Positions 18,077-26,905 of a DNA stretch of 64,000 nt are shown piece by piece. This DNA comes from Gemmatimonadota bacterium (GTDB taxonomy: Bacteria > Latescibacterota > UBA2968 > UBA8231), in NCBI GenBank assembly GCA_018673255.1, contig JABHDC010000174.1, forward strand, positions 1-64,000. The letters run 5' to 3'. Positions within the stretch are counted from its first letter, which is position 1. The number at the start of each line of letters is the position of its first letter. The notes beneath the pieces are model-generated. The model was not told the origin of the DNA and did no database searches. It saw only the letters and a list, made by a program, of their open reading frames with translations. A program made the position numbers and the translations under genes.

Positions 18077-18835
18077 ATGAAGCTGTCATTGTCGGGACGA
18101 ATTCTGCAGGGCGCCGAGCCCATGACGACGACGCAGTTCATTCACCTGGCCAGGGACACCGGATACGATCTGGTGGAATTGCGCTCGAACCAGGTGCCGG
18201 TGGATGGCAGCGATGCTGAATTGGCCGCCCTGCGTCAGGTACTGGATACTGCAGGGATCGGTGTCTCGATGATCGTTGCGGGCGGCATTGGTGAGGTGAC
18301 CGACTGGGTGCGGGTTGCCCGAGCGCTGGGGGCGATCAATCTGCGAGCCAATGGCAACGTAGAGGAACTGGCCGCCGCCGCCGAGTCCTTGCCTGATGAT
18401 CTACGACTCGTGTGTCAGATGCACAGTGGTTCTGTCTTCGAGAATGTGTCCCTCGCCGCTGAGTCACTGGCCCGGATCCCCAGCGATCGATTTGGTGTCA
18501 TGCCGGAACCGGCCAATTTGCTCTTCGCCGGTGAGATCTGGTCGCCGGATCTGCTTCTGCCCCTGTCGGGGCGGATCTATGGATGCAATGCACAGAGCAT
18601 CGCCCTGGATCCGGAGAGTGATTCGAGTGTGCCCATGAATGACGGCAGCACGGTGCCGTATTCGCGTCTCGACTGGCCGGCGAATACGGTCCTGGATTTT
18701 CCTGGTTTTGTGGCTGCCCTGCAGGCAGCCCGGTACGATGATTTCATCAACTTCATCGATCCCTTCCATCCCGATATGAGCGTGCAAGACCTGGCGGCCA
18801 GCACGGCAGCCTACGCGCGGCAGTGCCTGGGATAA
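18077..18835 (+). CDS. Divergent sugar isomerase/epimerase-like TIM barrel
   Basis: A 252-residue protein with GGGAGAG just before the ATG. The pattern (MKLSLSGRILQG, YDLVELRSNQVP, LRLVCQMHSG, RFGVMPEPANLLFAGE, FINFIDPFHPDMS) follows the xylose-isomerase-like barrel. The metal-binding set is reduced: the usual Glu after strand 4 is replaced by a His-rich QMHSG, and the C-terminal Glu by DPFHPD. Activity is therefore less certain than for the 17074 gene. It is followed after 4 bases by a large glycosidase-like gene and probably shares its transcript. It may act on a product of that enzyme. Confidence 0.7.
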   Translation: MKLSLSGRILQGAEPMTTTQFIHLARDTGYDLVELRSNQVPVDGSDAELAALRQVLDTAGIGVSMIVAGGIGEVTDWVRVARALGAINLRANGNVEELAAAAESLPDDLRLVCQMHSGSVFENVSLAAESLARIPSDRFGVMPEPANLLFAGEIWSPDLLLPLSGRIYGCNAQSIALDPESDSSVPMNDGSTVPYSRLDWPANTVLDFPGFVAALQAARYDDFINFIDPFHPDMSVQDLAASTAAYARQCLG

Positions 18836-18839
18836 TGGC

Positions 18840-20909
18840 GTGACCGGCATAGGTACCGACCGCTGGTTCAATCGATTCATCGAGTATTGGACCCTGCCAC
18901 GACCCGCAGCTGTCCTCGATCACGTCCGGCGTGGTCGAGTCCAGTTGGTCCAGATGGGGAACTTCGGCCCCGACTTCTACAGCATGGCCACCGATGACAC
19001 GGTGGCACGATCCTGGGCGGGTATGCCGGGGTTTGGCATCCAGGAGAATCTCGATCTGGCGGCCGACCTGATTCCGCAGATCCAGGGAGCTGGTGCTGTC
19101 GTCGTCGGCCAGTTGACGATGACGATGCACTTCGGTGATCACCAGAAACGTGTCGGTCTGTTTGGCGAACCGTGGGAGCAGATGTGGACGCCTTCAGTGC
19201 TTGGACCGGCCCCCTTCGATGCCGTGGATACACTCGTCCACCTCGATGACACCGGAGATCCGGAGCCCCGCATCATTGAGGGGCGGCCACACGCCACCTA
19301 TCGAGGCTGTGTGCGCAATCCAGGCTGGCGGCAGGTGCTTAAGGCGATGGTCAGCAAGGGGATCGACCTGGGACTGGATGGCTTCAATGCCATCCACAAC
19401 TACGAAACCTTCTGCCACTGCCAGCATTGCACCGACTATATCCGGGCGCATCTGCAGCGGACGCAGGCACTGGATGCATCCCAGCTACGGGCCTTGTTCG
19501 GCACCGACGACACCGACGCGATTCAACGGCCGCTGTCTCCCGCCGAAGTGGATGAGACGACGCAGCGTAGATATGCGGCGGTGATCGAACACGCTGCATC
19601 ATTGTCGCGCAAAGACGCTTTCGACGATGTCTTCATCGACCACGGCAGGAGACTGCGTCCAAACTTGTGGCTGGCCCAGTGGTATCACAAATACGGCCTG
19701 CGGGTGAATGAGGAACGCTGCGGTCTGCCCATGGAACGTTGGGCGCAGGCGGAGGACTATATCTGGTACAGCCAGGGTCCGTATCGCTGGGGCAGCAGCC
19801 TGGATCAGGGATACCTGGCCGACATGGGGTTGCCCTCGCGATTCATGCACGCTGCCGGCGGCGGGCGTCCATTCGTCGTCAACAAATACGATTACCGACG
19901 CTGGCGCGTGTGGGCGGCAGAGGCGACGGCACATGGTGGCGCAGCCCTGGCGTACCACGCCGGTCCGCCGGCGCCGGAAGAGAATGCGCAGGGCCAGGCA
20001 CCGGAAGATTATTACGGTCCGGTGATCAGGGCGCAGCGATTTCTGGCCGATCAGGAACCACTGTTGCACCCGGCCACGCCCTGGTCGCAGGTCGGCCTGG
20101 TCTATCCCCGTTGCCAGGAACGCGACAGTGAGTTGGAGTGTGTGGATGCCTTCAAACGCATCGGCGAATGGCTGGAGGATGCAAAGATCCTCTTTGACGC
20201 CGTTCTGGACGAAGACTTGGTGGTGCAGGCTGCGAACTACCAGGCTCTGATTCTCCCCGACATTGTGAGGCTTACCCCGTCACAGGTGGCGGCACTGCAA
20301 GCCGTGGTCGAAGGGGGGGGTGTCGTTGTCATCACCGATCAGACGGGTCGTTGTGACGCGGAGGGTGGTAGATACGCCACCGACCCGCTGGTCGCATGGC
20401 GTTGGGCCGATGGTGATGCGCCCGTCCTTGCCGTGGGCACTGGAAAGGTGATCCGTGTGCCGGCTATGTCGTGGCAACCCACACTGACCCCCATCCACGC
20501 CCTGGACGATGTGGAGATGCCCGTCTACGCGCGGCTGCCCGACGATCTGGCAGGTCAGGTACTGGTGTCGCAACTGGACCAGTCTCTGGGTGGATATTGG
20601 CTGCGAAGCGATGCGCCATGGTATGTGCGCGTGCGGGCCTGGCGGCCGACAAGCGAAGATGCCCTCGTCGTTCACTGGATCAACTATCTGCAGGACGAGC
20701 AGGCCGTTGCTGAAACGCCAATTCCCATTGGGCCCATCGATGTCGAAATGCGATTGCCACAGGGCAAGGCAGTGGAAGCCATCGACTGGCGGTATCCGGA
20801 GATGAAGGCGCCGCAGGAAATACAGTTCGAATCCACGGTCGACGGGGTGCGTTTCTGTATCCCGCGACTGATCGTGCACGGCATGGCCGTGCTCCGGCTG
20901 GCCTCCTGA
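18840..20909 (+). CDS. Large glycoside-hydrolase-like protein
   Basis: A 689-residue protein without a signal peptide, starting at GTG 18840. Residues ~1-390 look like a TIM barrel of the uncharacterised glycosidase type often annotated as GHL or GH42-like: LGLDGFNAIHNYETFCHCQHC, MERWAQAEDYIWYSQG and ATAHGGAALAYHAGPP. Residues ~415-520 resemble a beta-galactosidase trimerisation (Rossmann-like) domain: QVGLVYPRCQ, LILPDIVRLTPSQVAALQAVV and GGVVVITDQTG. The C-terminal ~150 residues look like a beta-sandwich. The CHCQHC cysteine/histidine cluster could bind zinc. It is coupled to the upstream isomerase and convergent with the heparinase-like gene. Catalytic acids cannot be fixed from sequence alone. 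Confidence 0.65.
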   Translation: MTGIGTDRWFNRFIEYWTLPRPAAVLDHVRRGRVQLVQMGNFGPDFYSMATDDTVARSWAGMPGFGIQENLDLAADLIPQIQGAGAVVVGQLTMTMHFGDHQKRVGLFGEPWEQMWTPSVLGPAPFDAVDTLVHLDDTGDPEPRIIEGRPHATYRGCVRNPGWRQVLKAMVSKGIDLGLDGFNAIHNYETFCHCQHCTDYIRAHLQRTQALDASQLRALFGTDDTDAIQRPLSPAEVDETTQRRYAAVIEHAASLSRKDAFDDVFIDHGRRLRPNLWLAQWYHKYGLRVNEERCGLPMERWAQAEDYIWYSQGPYRWGSSLDQGYLADMGLPSRFMHAAGGGRPFVVNKYDYRRWRVWAAEATAHGGAALAYHAGPPAPEENAQGQAPEDYYGPVIRAQRFLADQEPLLHPATPWSQVGLVYPRCQERDSELECVDAFKRIGEWLEDAKILFDAVLDEDLVVQAANYQALILPDIVRLTPSQVAALQAVVEGGGVVVITDQTGRCDAEGGRYATDPLVAWRWADGDAPVLAVGTGKVIRVPAMSWQPTLTPIHALDDVEMPVYARLPDDLAGQVLVSQLDQSLGGYWLRSDAPWYVRVRAWRPTSEDALVVHWINYLQDEQAVAETPIPIGPIDVEMRLPQGKAVEAIDWRYPEMKAPQEIQFESTVDGVRFCIPRLIVHGMAVLRLAS

Positions 20910-20921
20910 TCCTGTCAGGGG

Positions 20922-23900
20922 TCAGGGCTTTGGATGGCGTGTCTGTACCGGCTCCCAGCGCACGAGATCTCCCACAACGTAGTCAACGGCAGCGACCCAC
21001 TCACCGAGGCTGACCCAATCGGCCTCACCCGGTGCCTGCATGGGTGTGGCTGGCTCAGATGGTGGCGGGCCCACCTCGATCGTCGTCGTATAGCCATCGT
21101 GGTTGCAGGCATTCGTGATCGGCCGCCAGTTGTGGGTGGCCTCTGACTCCAGCCTTGTGTCGTGCAGATTCGCCGTGCGCGTGATCAGGTGGAAGTCCAG
21201 TTCGATACGGCCACTGTCACCCTCTCCCAATTTCTCAGTGCCGCTGACCCGTCCCCGGCCATGCACGCTGGCCATGTCGAGAGACAGCCGCCGGTTCTGC
21301 CCGCCTAGATCCTCCACGGAGAGGACGGCATAGTTATGGCCGCGTCCCATGGGATTGATGCTGACTCGATCCTGCGCCGCAATCCCTGCCAGGCCTTCCA
21401 CGTCGATGGTGCATTCGCGTCGATCCAGGGCGATGATCTTCACCTCCTGGCAGCCAGGCCCTGCCACTTCTACGGACCCACGCTTCAGACCAAGGCACCC
21501 GACCATGCTGAGAGTGCAGGCTCCCGTGGGCCGGTTCGAATCCACGACGGCTAGAGCGCCCCGCAGTCGAGTTCCATCCTGGAATTCTGTTTCATCGTCA
21601 GGCGTGTTTCCTGGCGCCCAATAGATGGATAACTCTCTTCCCGCCGCAGTGCGTAGCAGAACACCCGCCGCGGCACTGGTCGCTGACGCTGGCTCGATCG
21701 ATTGCGCCCCACTGAGCGTGGGGTGACCTAGATGAGGCTCGAAAACCAGATCGATCCTCGTCGTCGTGTTGTCCCCTGCCTTACGACACCAGGCAAGTGG
21801 GCGGTAGTCGTAACGAGATCGCTCTGGCGTGTCCATCACCGCCGTGGCGCGGGCGCTGCGAAGTGTTGTGCCTTCACTGATGTAGAGCTGATGCAGATCC
21901 AGATGAGCTGCCGGATCATGCCGACTGGTCCATCGCCCCGGTTCTCCACCGGCTTCGAGGCGAGAGACCTCATCCATCCAGGCCAGCCCCGCATGATCAG
22001 GGTGGCGGGCCTTCTCGCTCTCACCTCTCTCCACGTCGGTGCCGGCCAGTGTTCCCGACTGGGCCTCGGGTGTGACGCCCGGCTGGACGAAGAGGCCTTC
22101 CAGTCCCCGGCACACGCGCCAGTGCTCATGGCCACCACGGATCCTGCTCAGGTCGAGGATGACAATACCCTCCTCGTCCGTCTCGATCAGTGCCACGAGT
22201 CGGCGGTAGCGCACACCTGGATCACGCCACTGCATGAGGGCCGTATCAAAGACCCATCGTCGGGCTTCGATATCGAGGATCTGCACGCCATCGGTCTGCA
22301 GCGTGTGGACGAGTCGGCCGCGACCGGCGATTTCCTTGAGATAGTGCCACGGTGTGTCGAAGGGCAGATTGAGTGGCTCGGTGTCTTCGACGACGGACCA
22401 GAGACTGTTGTGGGTCGCCCAGTTGCCTTCCCAGGCGCCCACATGGGCCCACGACTGCGGATAGCCGAGATCGGATATGAATGGCCGACCAAAGGCGTAG
22501 ACCTGCAGGTCGAGCAGATCCTGGTGTCGGTGCCACGGGGCGTCGCCGTATACCATGCCGGCGGCGGCGCGTTCAGGGGTTCCGTCTGTTCGCAGGATCG
22601 CAATACCCACACCATCGTGGATTGTGGTGCCCTTCGGGTGATGCTCGTTACGACGCTGACTCTCGTGTAGGGCCGAAGCGGATGGTGATCCGGCACGAAT
22701 GGCTGCCTTGAGGGTGTCCGCGTCGAGCGGAGCCAGTGGCGGCGGGGCATCCAGCGGCGTCTGTACGCCGGAAGATCCGCCGTCGCCAAAGTGGAAGGGG
22801 ACGTAACCGAGCAGGGCCATCTCGAAGGGTGAGCGTACAAGCCGATCCAGACGCGGGTCATCGGTGACGGCAGGGTAGCGGGAGACGGGATAGGCATCTG
22901 GATGCAACTGCCGCAGGGCATCGAGCTGTTCCTGCAATTCGAAGACGCCACGCGTGTGGGTGTCGTTGTATCCACCGGTCGCTTCAGGCGGGGCACCATC
23001 CAGGTGGAAGTTGTTCGTCAGGAATACGCGCAGTCGGTCAGGGCCCCGATCGTAGAGCCAGTCCATCACCTGGGTCGCATCATCCCTGTCCAGGGCCTGC
23101 AGGGCCGTGAGAACGCCGAGACTCGTGCGAGGCTTGTTGCTCAAGGCAGCGCCATCGATGGCGGTCTGCATCAGGCACGCGAGGGCTTCTTCGATCAACT
23201 GGATGCCGGCGGCAGGATCGGCCAGTTGGAGGCCCTGTGCCCTGGCACGGGCAATCCACTCATCGTCTGTTCTCAGCTGTGGCCACACCGTGTCATAGGC
23301 TCTGGCCAGAACCTCGGTGACGATGGGTACGTCGATGGCGTAGGCGAGGGATCCCTTGCGATGCAGGCTGGCAATGGGGTCTGCCATGCCGGCCCAGTCG
23401 GGCTGACCACCATCCCATGGGCGCTCGATCTCCTGAGACGGGCCATGGCGGAACTGGGGCGCGGCGGCGACGTAGACCTCTTCCATCGACCAGCGCAGCA
23501 GCATCAATCCCAGTTGCCGAGAGGCATCCAGGTCCGGCCCATTGAGACGCAGGTTGTCATCGAGAAGTCGGATCGTCGAGGTATAGTGGCTGACGAGTTC
23601 GCGTCGACTGGATGCGGAAAAGAGGAACACGTGGCCATCGTCGTCGAAATAGCCAAAACCATCGTCGACGAAGTCACCGCTGGTGAAATCCTCAGCCAGC
23701 AGATCATTGCTGGGGAATAGGGTAGCACAGGAAGGACAGGTCGAGCGCAGGTCGGCGGGGGCATGAATGCGAGTCCACGGGTAGTAGCCGTGGTGGGCGA
23801 AGATGGCCGTGCCGCAACCCGGGCAGCCCTGATGTACGTTGACGTAGTGGGCCCGCGGGCACTCTGCATCCGGCAGATGTCGCCAGAGTGAGGCGTCGTC

Positions 23901-24299
23901 CTGAGAGGCCCACCACGCCACACGTTCGGCATCGACTGGTGATGACGGGGCGTCATGTTGCAGGGTCTGGCGTGTCTTCCCCGGCGACCAGTCTTCACCC
24001 AGAGGCCAGCGACGGGGCCACATGGTGCCGACCTCATCGACGGGCTGACGCAGTTGGTCGAGGCTGCGCACGTGGATCATGGCCTGCGAAGACTCACCCG
24101 AGTTGCCGGTGGCTCGAATCCGGTAGTCGCCACCATGGCCGGGGGACCGCAGGTAATACATCCATGCCTCGTCCCGCGGAGAGAAACGCGAGGCGATGGT
24201 TTCAAAGTGATCAGCCTGCAGATGCGGCTTCTTCAGGCCTTTGATCGGCAGGCGGAACAGACGCCCGGTCATGATGGTGCGGGGGGACCACTGAATCAT
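20922..24299 (-). CDS. Heparinase II/III-like polysaccharide lyase with zinc-ribbon-like insert
   Basis: An 1125-residue protein. An N-terminal beta module (~20-80) is followed by CPGC (159-162) and CPSC (188-191), a four-cysteine zinc-ribbon-like pair. The middle (~230-500) is the alpha/alpha-toroid expected of the chondroitin AC/alginate lyase superfamily, with HLDGAPPEATGGYNDTHTRG where lyases carry active-site Asn/His/Tyr. DAPWHRHQDLLDLQVYAFGR and FISDLGYPQSW match the signature start of the heparinase II/III C-terminal beta-sheet domain. No signal peptide is visible, so it may act on imported oligosaccharides. It is convergent with 18840-20909. The substrate is unknown; a uronate polymer is likely. 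Confidence 0.72.
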   Translation of the reverse strand: MIQWSPRTIMTGRLFRLPIKGLKKPHLQADHFETIASRFSPRDEAWMYYLRSPGHGGDYRIRATGNSGESSQAMIHVRSLDQLRQPVDEVGTMWPRRWPLGEDWSPGKTRQTLQHDAPSSPVDAERVAWWASQDDASLWRHLPDAECPRAHYVNVHQGCPGCGTAIFAHHGYYPWTRIHAPADLRSTCPSCATLFPSNDLLAEDFTSGDFVDDGFGYFDDDGHVFLFSASSRRELVSHYTSTIRLLDDNLRLNGPDLDASRQLGLMLLRWSMEEVYVAAAPQFRHGPSQEIERPWDGGQPDWAGMADPIASLHRKGSLAYAIDVPIVTEVLARAYDTVWPQLRTDDEWIARARAQGLQLADPAAGIQLIEEALACLMQTAIDGAALSNKPRTSLGVLTALQALDRDDATQVMDWLYDRGPDRLRVFLTNNFHLDGAPPEATGGYNDTHTRGVFELQEQLDALRQLHPDAYPVSRYPAVTDDPRLDRLVRSPFEMALLGYVPFHFGDGGSSGVQTPLDAPPPLAPLDADTLKAAIRAGSPSASALHESQRRNEHHPKGTTIHDGVGIAILRTDGTPERAAAGMVYGDAPWHRHQDLLDLQVYAFGRPFISDLGYPQSWAHVGAWEGNWATHNSLWSVVEDTEPLNLPFDTPWHYLKEIAGRGRLVHTLQTDGVQILDIEARRWVFDTALMQWRDPGVRYRRLVALIETDEEGIVILDLSRIRGGHEHWRVCRGLEGLFVQPGVTPEAQSGTLAGTDVERGESEKARHPDHAGLAWMDEVSRLEAGGEPGRWTSRHDPAAHLDLHQLYISEGTTLRSARATAVMDTPERSRYDYRPLAWCRKAGDNTTTRIDLVFEPHLGHPTLSGAQSIEPASATSAAAGVLLRTAAGRELSIYWAPGNTPDDETEFQDGTRLRGALAVVDSNRPTGACTLSMVGCLGLKRGSVEVAGPGCQEVKIIALDRRECTIDVEGLAGIAAQDRVSINPMGRGHNYAVLSVEDLGGQNRRLSLDMASVHGRGRVSGTEKLGEGDSGRIELDFHLITRTANLHDTRLESEATHNWRPITNACNHDGYTTTIEVGPPPSEPATPMQAPGEADWVSLGEWVAAVDYVVGDLVRWEPVQTRHPKP

Positions 24300-24577
24300 G
24301 GACGGTTCTTCTCTTGTGAGATCGCGCGATTGTTGTGCGCCAGGGCGCTCTCGAGATCAGGCGCATGGCAACGCTGTAGCTCTGCGACCTGTGTGTCGAG
24401 CCTGATACTACGAACTGGAAGTCGGTCATGACAGCGAAGCTGCTCGTATGGCGGCGCTGGACAGTCTGGATCATGTTCCTAGATAGCTGGAGGACGCCAG
24501 TGGCCGGAATTCTGCATTCAGGGTTGGGTGGTGGAAATGGCTCGGGGAGTTGGCGAGCGGGATTGAGCGGAGTACAG
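24300..24577. other. Divergent intergenic region, no gene seen
   Basis: The 278 bases between the heparinase-like and UroD-like genes hold no convincing ORF. A 10-bp palindrome ATCGCGCGAT lies at 24321-24330, close to the heparinase start. It probably contains the promoters for both directions, but no clear -35/-10 pair is recognised. Confidence 0.4.
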
Positions 24578-25762
24578 ATGCCGATGAACACAAGCAAGTC
24601 GATCGGATTCAGCGCCCTCGAGGGTCAGTGGCAACAGAACGCCACCCTGGCCCTGGACACCATCGCCATGCGGGAGACGAGCCGCATTCCCACGTGGTTG
24701 GTGAATGCCATGCAATGGTCTCATCTGGAGAAGTTCTCCGGCAATCCGCCTGGCAGCTATGAGCAGGATCCGGTACGCGTCTACCGGGAATTCTGCCTAC
24801 AGTGTGGGATCTGCTTTCTCGATCAGTGGATCCCGGAAAATCCCCTGAGCATGCGGGACCAGGGCTTTGGCCATCAGACCCAACTCGGCGCTACCACCGG
24901 CGCCTCACAGGTGATACGCGATGGGATGGTCATCGACTCGCCCGAGGCTGCCATCGAGCACATGGAGAGATTCCTCTTCCCCCAGTGGGAACAGAGTGCG
25001 CGCGAACTGGTGGCCCAGGCCGAGGCGGAGGTGGGCAGACGAATCGCCGGCGAGGTCGAGATCCAGCGGTTGTTCGGCTCGAATATGGTGAAGGGCCCTT
25101 ACAACGGATTCTTCCGATTCCCCGGCTTTCACTACGGCCAGTATGGCTACGAGAACTTCTTCGCCGCCTATGCACTCTATCCCGAGGTGATGGAGCGGGC
25201 CTTCAGTATCCAGGCCGACGTGGCAGTGATCCACAATGGCATCTCTGCTCGGGCTATCGTCGAAGGTGGTCTGCCCCGGTTGCTCCGGCTCGACCACGAC
25301 ATGGCTGACTCACGCGGCATCCTGGTCGATGTGAAGACCCTCGATGCGTTGTGGTTCCCGCACTTCGAACGTGCGATCCAGCCATTTCTTGATGCTGGCA
25401 TCCGCCTGATCTGGCACTGCGATGGCAATCTGATGGAGATGGTGCCGCGCCTGCTGGAATGCGGTCTGGGTGGTTTCCAGGGGTTCCAATACGAGGATGG
25501 CATGGACTACGAGAAGATCTGCCAGATGAAGACGCGGGAGGGTGAGGATCTGTTCATCATCGGCGGGGTCTCGGTGACCACGACCCTGCCGCACGGTACA
25601 GCTGCAGAAGTGAGGCAGCAGATCGACTGGCTTGTGGAGAAGGGACCCCGGGCGGGCCTGATGCTCGGGTGCTCCAGTTCCATCGTTCCTGGTACACCGA
25701 CCCGGAATATGGAAACGCTGATCGAAGGTCTTGCCTACTATCGAGAAAACGGCCGCAACTGA
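24578..25762 (+). CDS. Uroporphyrinogen-decarboxylase-like protein (non-haem role likely)
   Basis: A 394-residue protein with the UroD/MtaA fold. Diagnostic pieces are FDAGIRLIWHCDGNLMEMVP-type text around 25390-25450, ECGLGGFQGFQYEDGMDY, IIGGVSVTTTLPHGTAAEV and MLGCSSSIVPGTPTRNMETL. The start is ATG 24578, with GGAG five bases upstream. UroD-like proteins in carbohydrate clusters of uncultured bacteria are commonly not haem enzymes, and the cobalamin-methyltransferase members share the same fold. Cys97 and Cys100 (LQCGIC) and the HCDGN motif could bind metal. The GH172-like gene follows after 28 bases on the same strand. Substrate unknown. Confidence 0.75.
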   Translation: MPMNTSKSIGFSALEGQWQQNATLALDTIAMRETSRIPTWLVNAMQWSHLEKFSGNPPGSYEQDPVRVYREFCLQCGICFLDQWIPENPLSMRDQGFGHQTQLGATTGASQVIRDGMVIDSPEAAIEHMERFLFPQWEQSARELVAQAEAEVGRRIAGEVEIQRLFGSNMVKGPYNGFFRFPGFHYGQYGYENFFAAYALYPEVMERAFSIQADVAVIHNGISARAIVEGGLPRLLRLDHDMADSRGILVDVKTLDALWFPHFERAIQPFLDAGIRLIWHCDGNLMEMVPRLLECGLGGFQGFQYEDGMDYEKICQMKTREGEDLFIIGGVSVTTTLPHGTAAEVRQQIDWLVEKGPRAGLMLGCSSSIVPGTPTRNMETLIEGLAYYRENGRN

Positions 25763-25790
25763 CATTCCAACGACGACGGAGCACGCTCCA

Positions 25791-26882
25791 ATGGCAACGA
25801 TGGGTAACACTTCTCTGGCAGGGCTGGCACAACTTCGATCGGGCGTGAAAACCTGTCGGTTCTCCTCCTGGGATCAAACGGGCGGCAATATGGACAACTG
25901 GCCCATCAAGGCCGGGGAGACCGTCACGCTGGGAGAGGCCGCGGGTCCCGGCTGCGTGCGTCATATCTGGATGACGACCTCTGAGAATGAGAACAACCTG
26001 AAGCGGCTCGTCTTGCGGGCCTACTGGGATGGCGAGGAAACGCCGTCGATTCAATGCCCCGTAGGCGACTTCTTCGGTCTGGGCCACGCAAAGCCGATCT
26101 ACTATGAGTCACTGCCCGTGCAGACCTCGTATCTGGGTATGAACTGCTGGTGGTCGATGCCCTTCGCCAGTGGCGCCCGCTTCGAGGTAACGAATGACTC
26201 GGACACGGACAGCTTCCTTTACTTCTACGTCGACTACGAGTCCTGGGCCGATCCTGCCGAAGCGACAGCAACGGGGCGCTTCCACGCGAATTGGCGGCGG
26301 GAACTGGTCATACGCGGTGATGCGCCGGTGGGCCCCAATGCCTCCGGCCAGGAGCAGCGACTGAATGCCACAGGAGAAGACAACTTCCTCGTCCTCGACG
26401 TGACGGGGAAGGGACACTACGCCGGTTGTTACCTCCACATCGATACGAATGAGACGGGTTGGTGGGGTGAAGGGGATGACATGTTCTTCATCGATGGCGA
26501 GGCCTGGCCACCCCGGCTCCACGGGACGGGCACGGAAGACTATTTCTGCGGCGCCTGGAACTACAACCAACTCGAAGTGCCCTACTCGACGCCGTACTAC
26601 GGCTACCACTTCAAGGGCAACCAGGACTATACCGGCAAACACTCCCAGTATCGCTTCCACGTGGAGGATCCGGTCTTCTTCGAGAAGAGTCTGCGATTCT
26701 CCATCGAGCACGGCCACGCCAACGATCGCCAGGGCGACTGGATCAGCACGGCCTTCTGGTATCAGACGGGGCGCACCGAGCCGCTGCCGGATGTGGGCGA
26801 CTTCACCAACCGTGAACCCTACGGCTTCGGCAGTCTGGAACGCTGGCCAGGCAAGGATCGCACGCAGCTGCCTGCCAAGTAG
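25791..26882 (+). CDS. DUF2961 (GH172-like) glycoside hydrolase
   Basis: A 363-residue protein of the DUF2961 family, which includes GH172 enzymes acting on difructose dianhydride and arabinofuranosides. Family landmarks are GPGCVRHIWMTT, CPVGDFFGLGHA, MNCWWSMPFASGARFEVTN and LHGTGTEDYFCGAWNYN; the Glu in GTGTEDYF is the type of carboxylate implicated in catalysis. A double jelly roll is expected. No signal peptide is visible, implying cytoplasmic action. The start ATG 25791 has GGAG about 9 bases upstream; a longer frame from 25731 would overlap the UroD-like gene. A fructose- or arabinose-containing substrate would fit with the GH32-like enzyme at 33591. Confidence 0.82.
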   Translation: MATMGNTSLAGLAQLRSGVKTCRFSSWDQTGGNMDNWPIKAGETVTLGEAAGPGCVRHIWMTTSENENNLKRLVLRAYWDGEETPSIQCPVGDFFGLGHAKPIYYESLPVQTSYLGMNCWWSMPFASGARFEVTNDSDTDSFLYFYVDYESWADPAEATATGRFHANWRRELVIRGDAPVGPNASGQEQRLNATGEDNFLVLDVTGKGHYAGCYLHIDTNETGWWGEGDDMFFIDGEAWPPRLHGTGTEDYFCGAWNYNQLEVPYSTPYYGYHFKGNQDYTGKHSQYRFHVEDPVFFEKSLRFSIEHGHANDRQGDWISTAFWYQTGRTEPLPDVGDFTNREPYGFGSLERWPGKDRTQLPAK

Positions 26883-26905
26883 TGGATCCCCAGGCCGGCG
26901 TAGCG

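Noticed and set aside
24578..25762. True uroporphyrinogen decarboxylase (hemE)
   Set aside because: The N-terminus and context differ from HemE, and it sits in a carbohydrate cluster with no haem genes.
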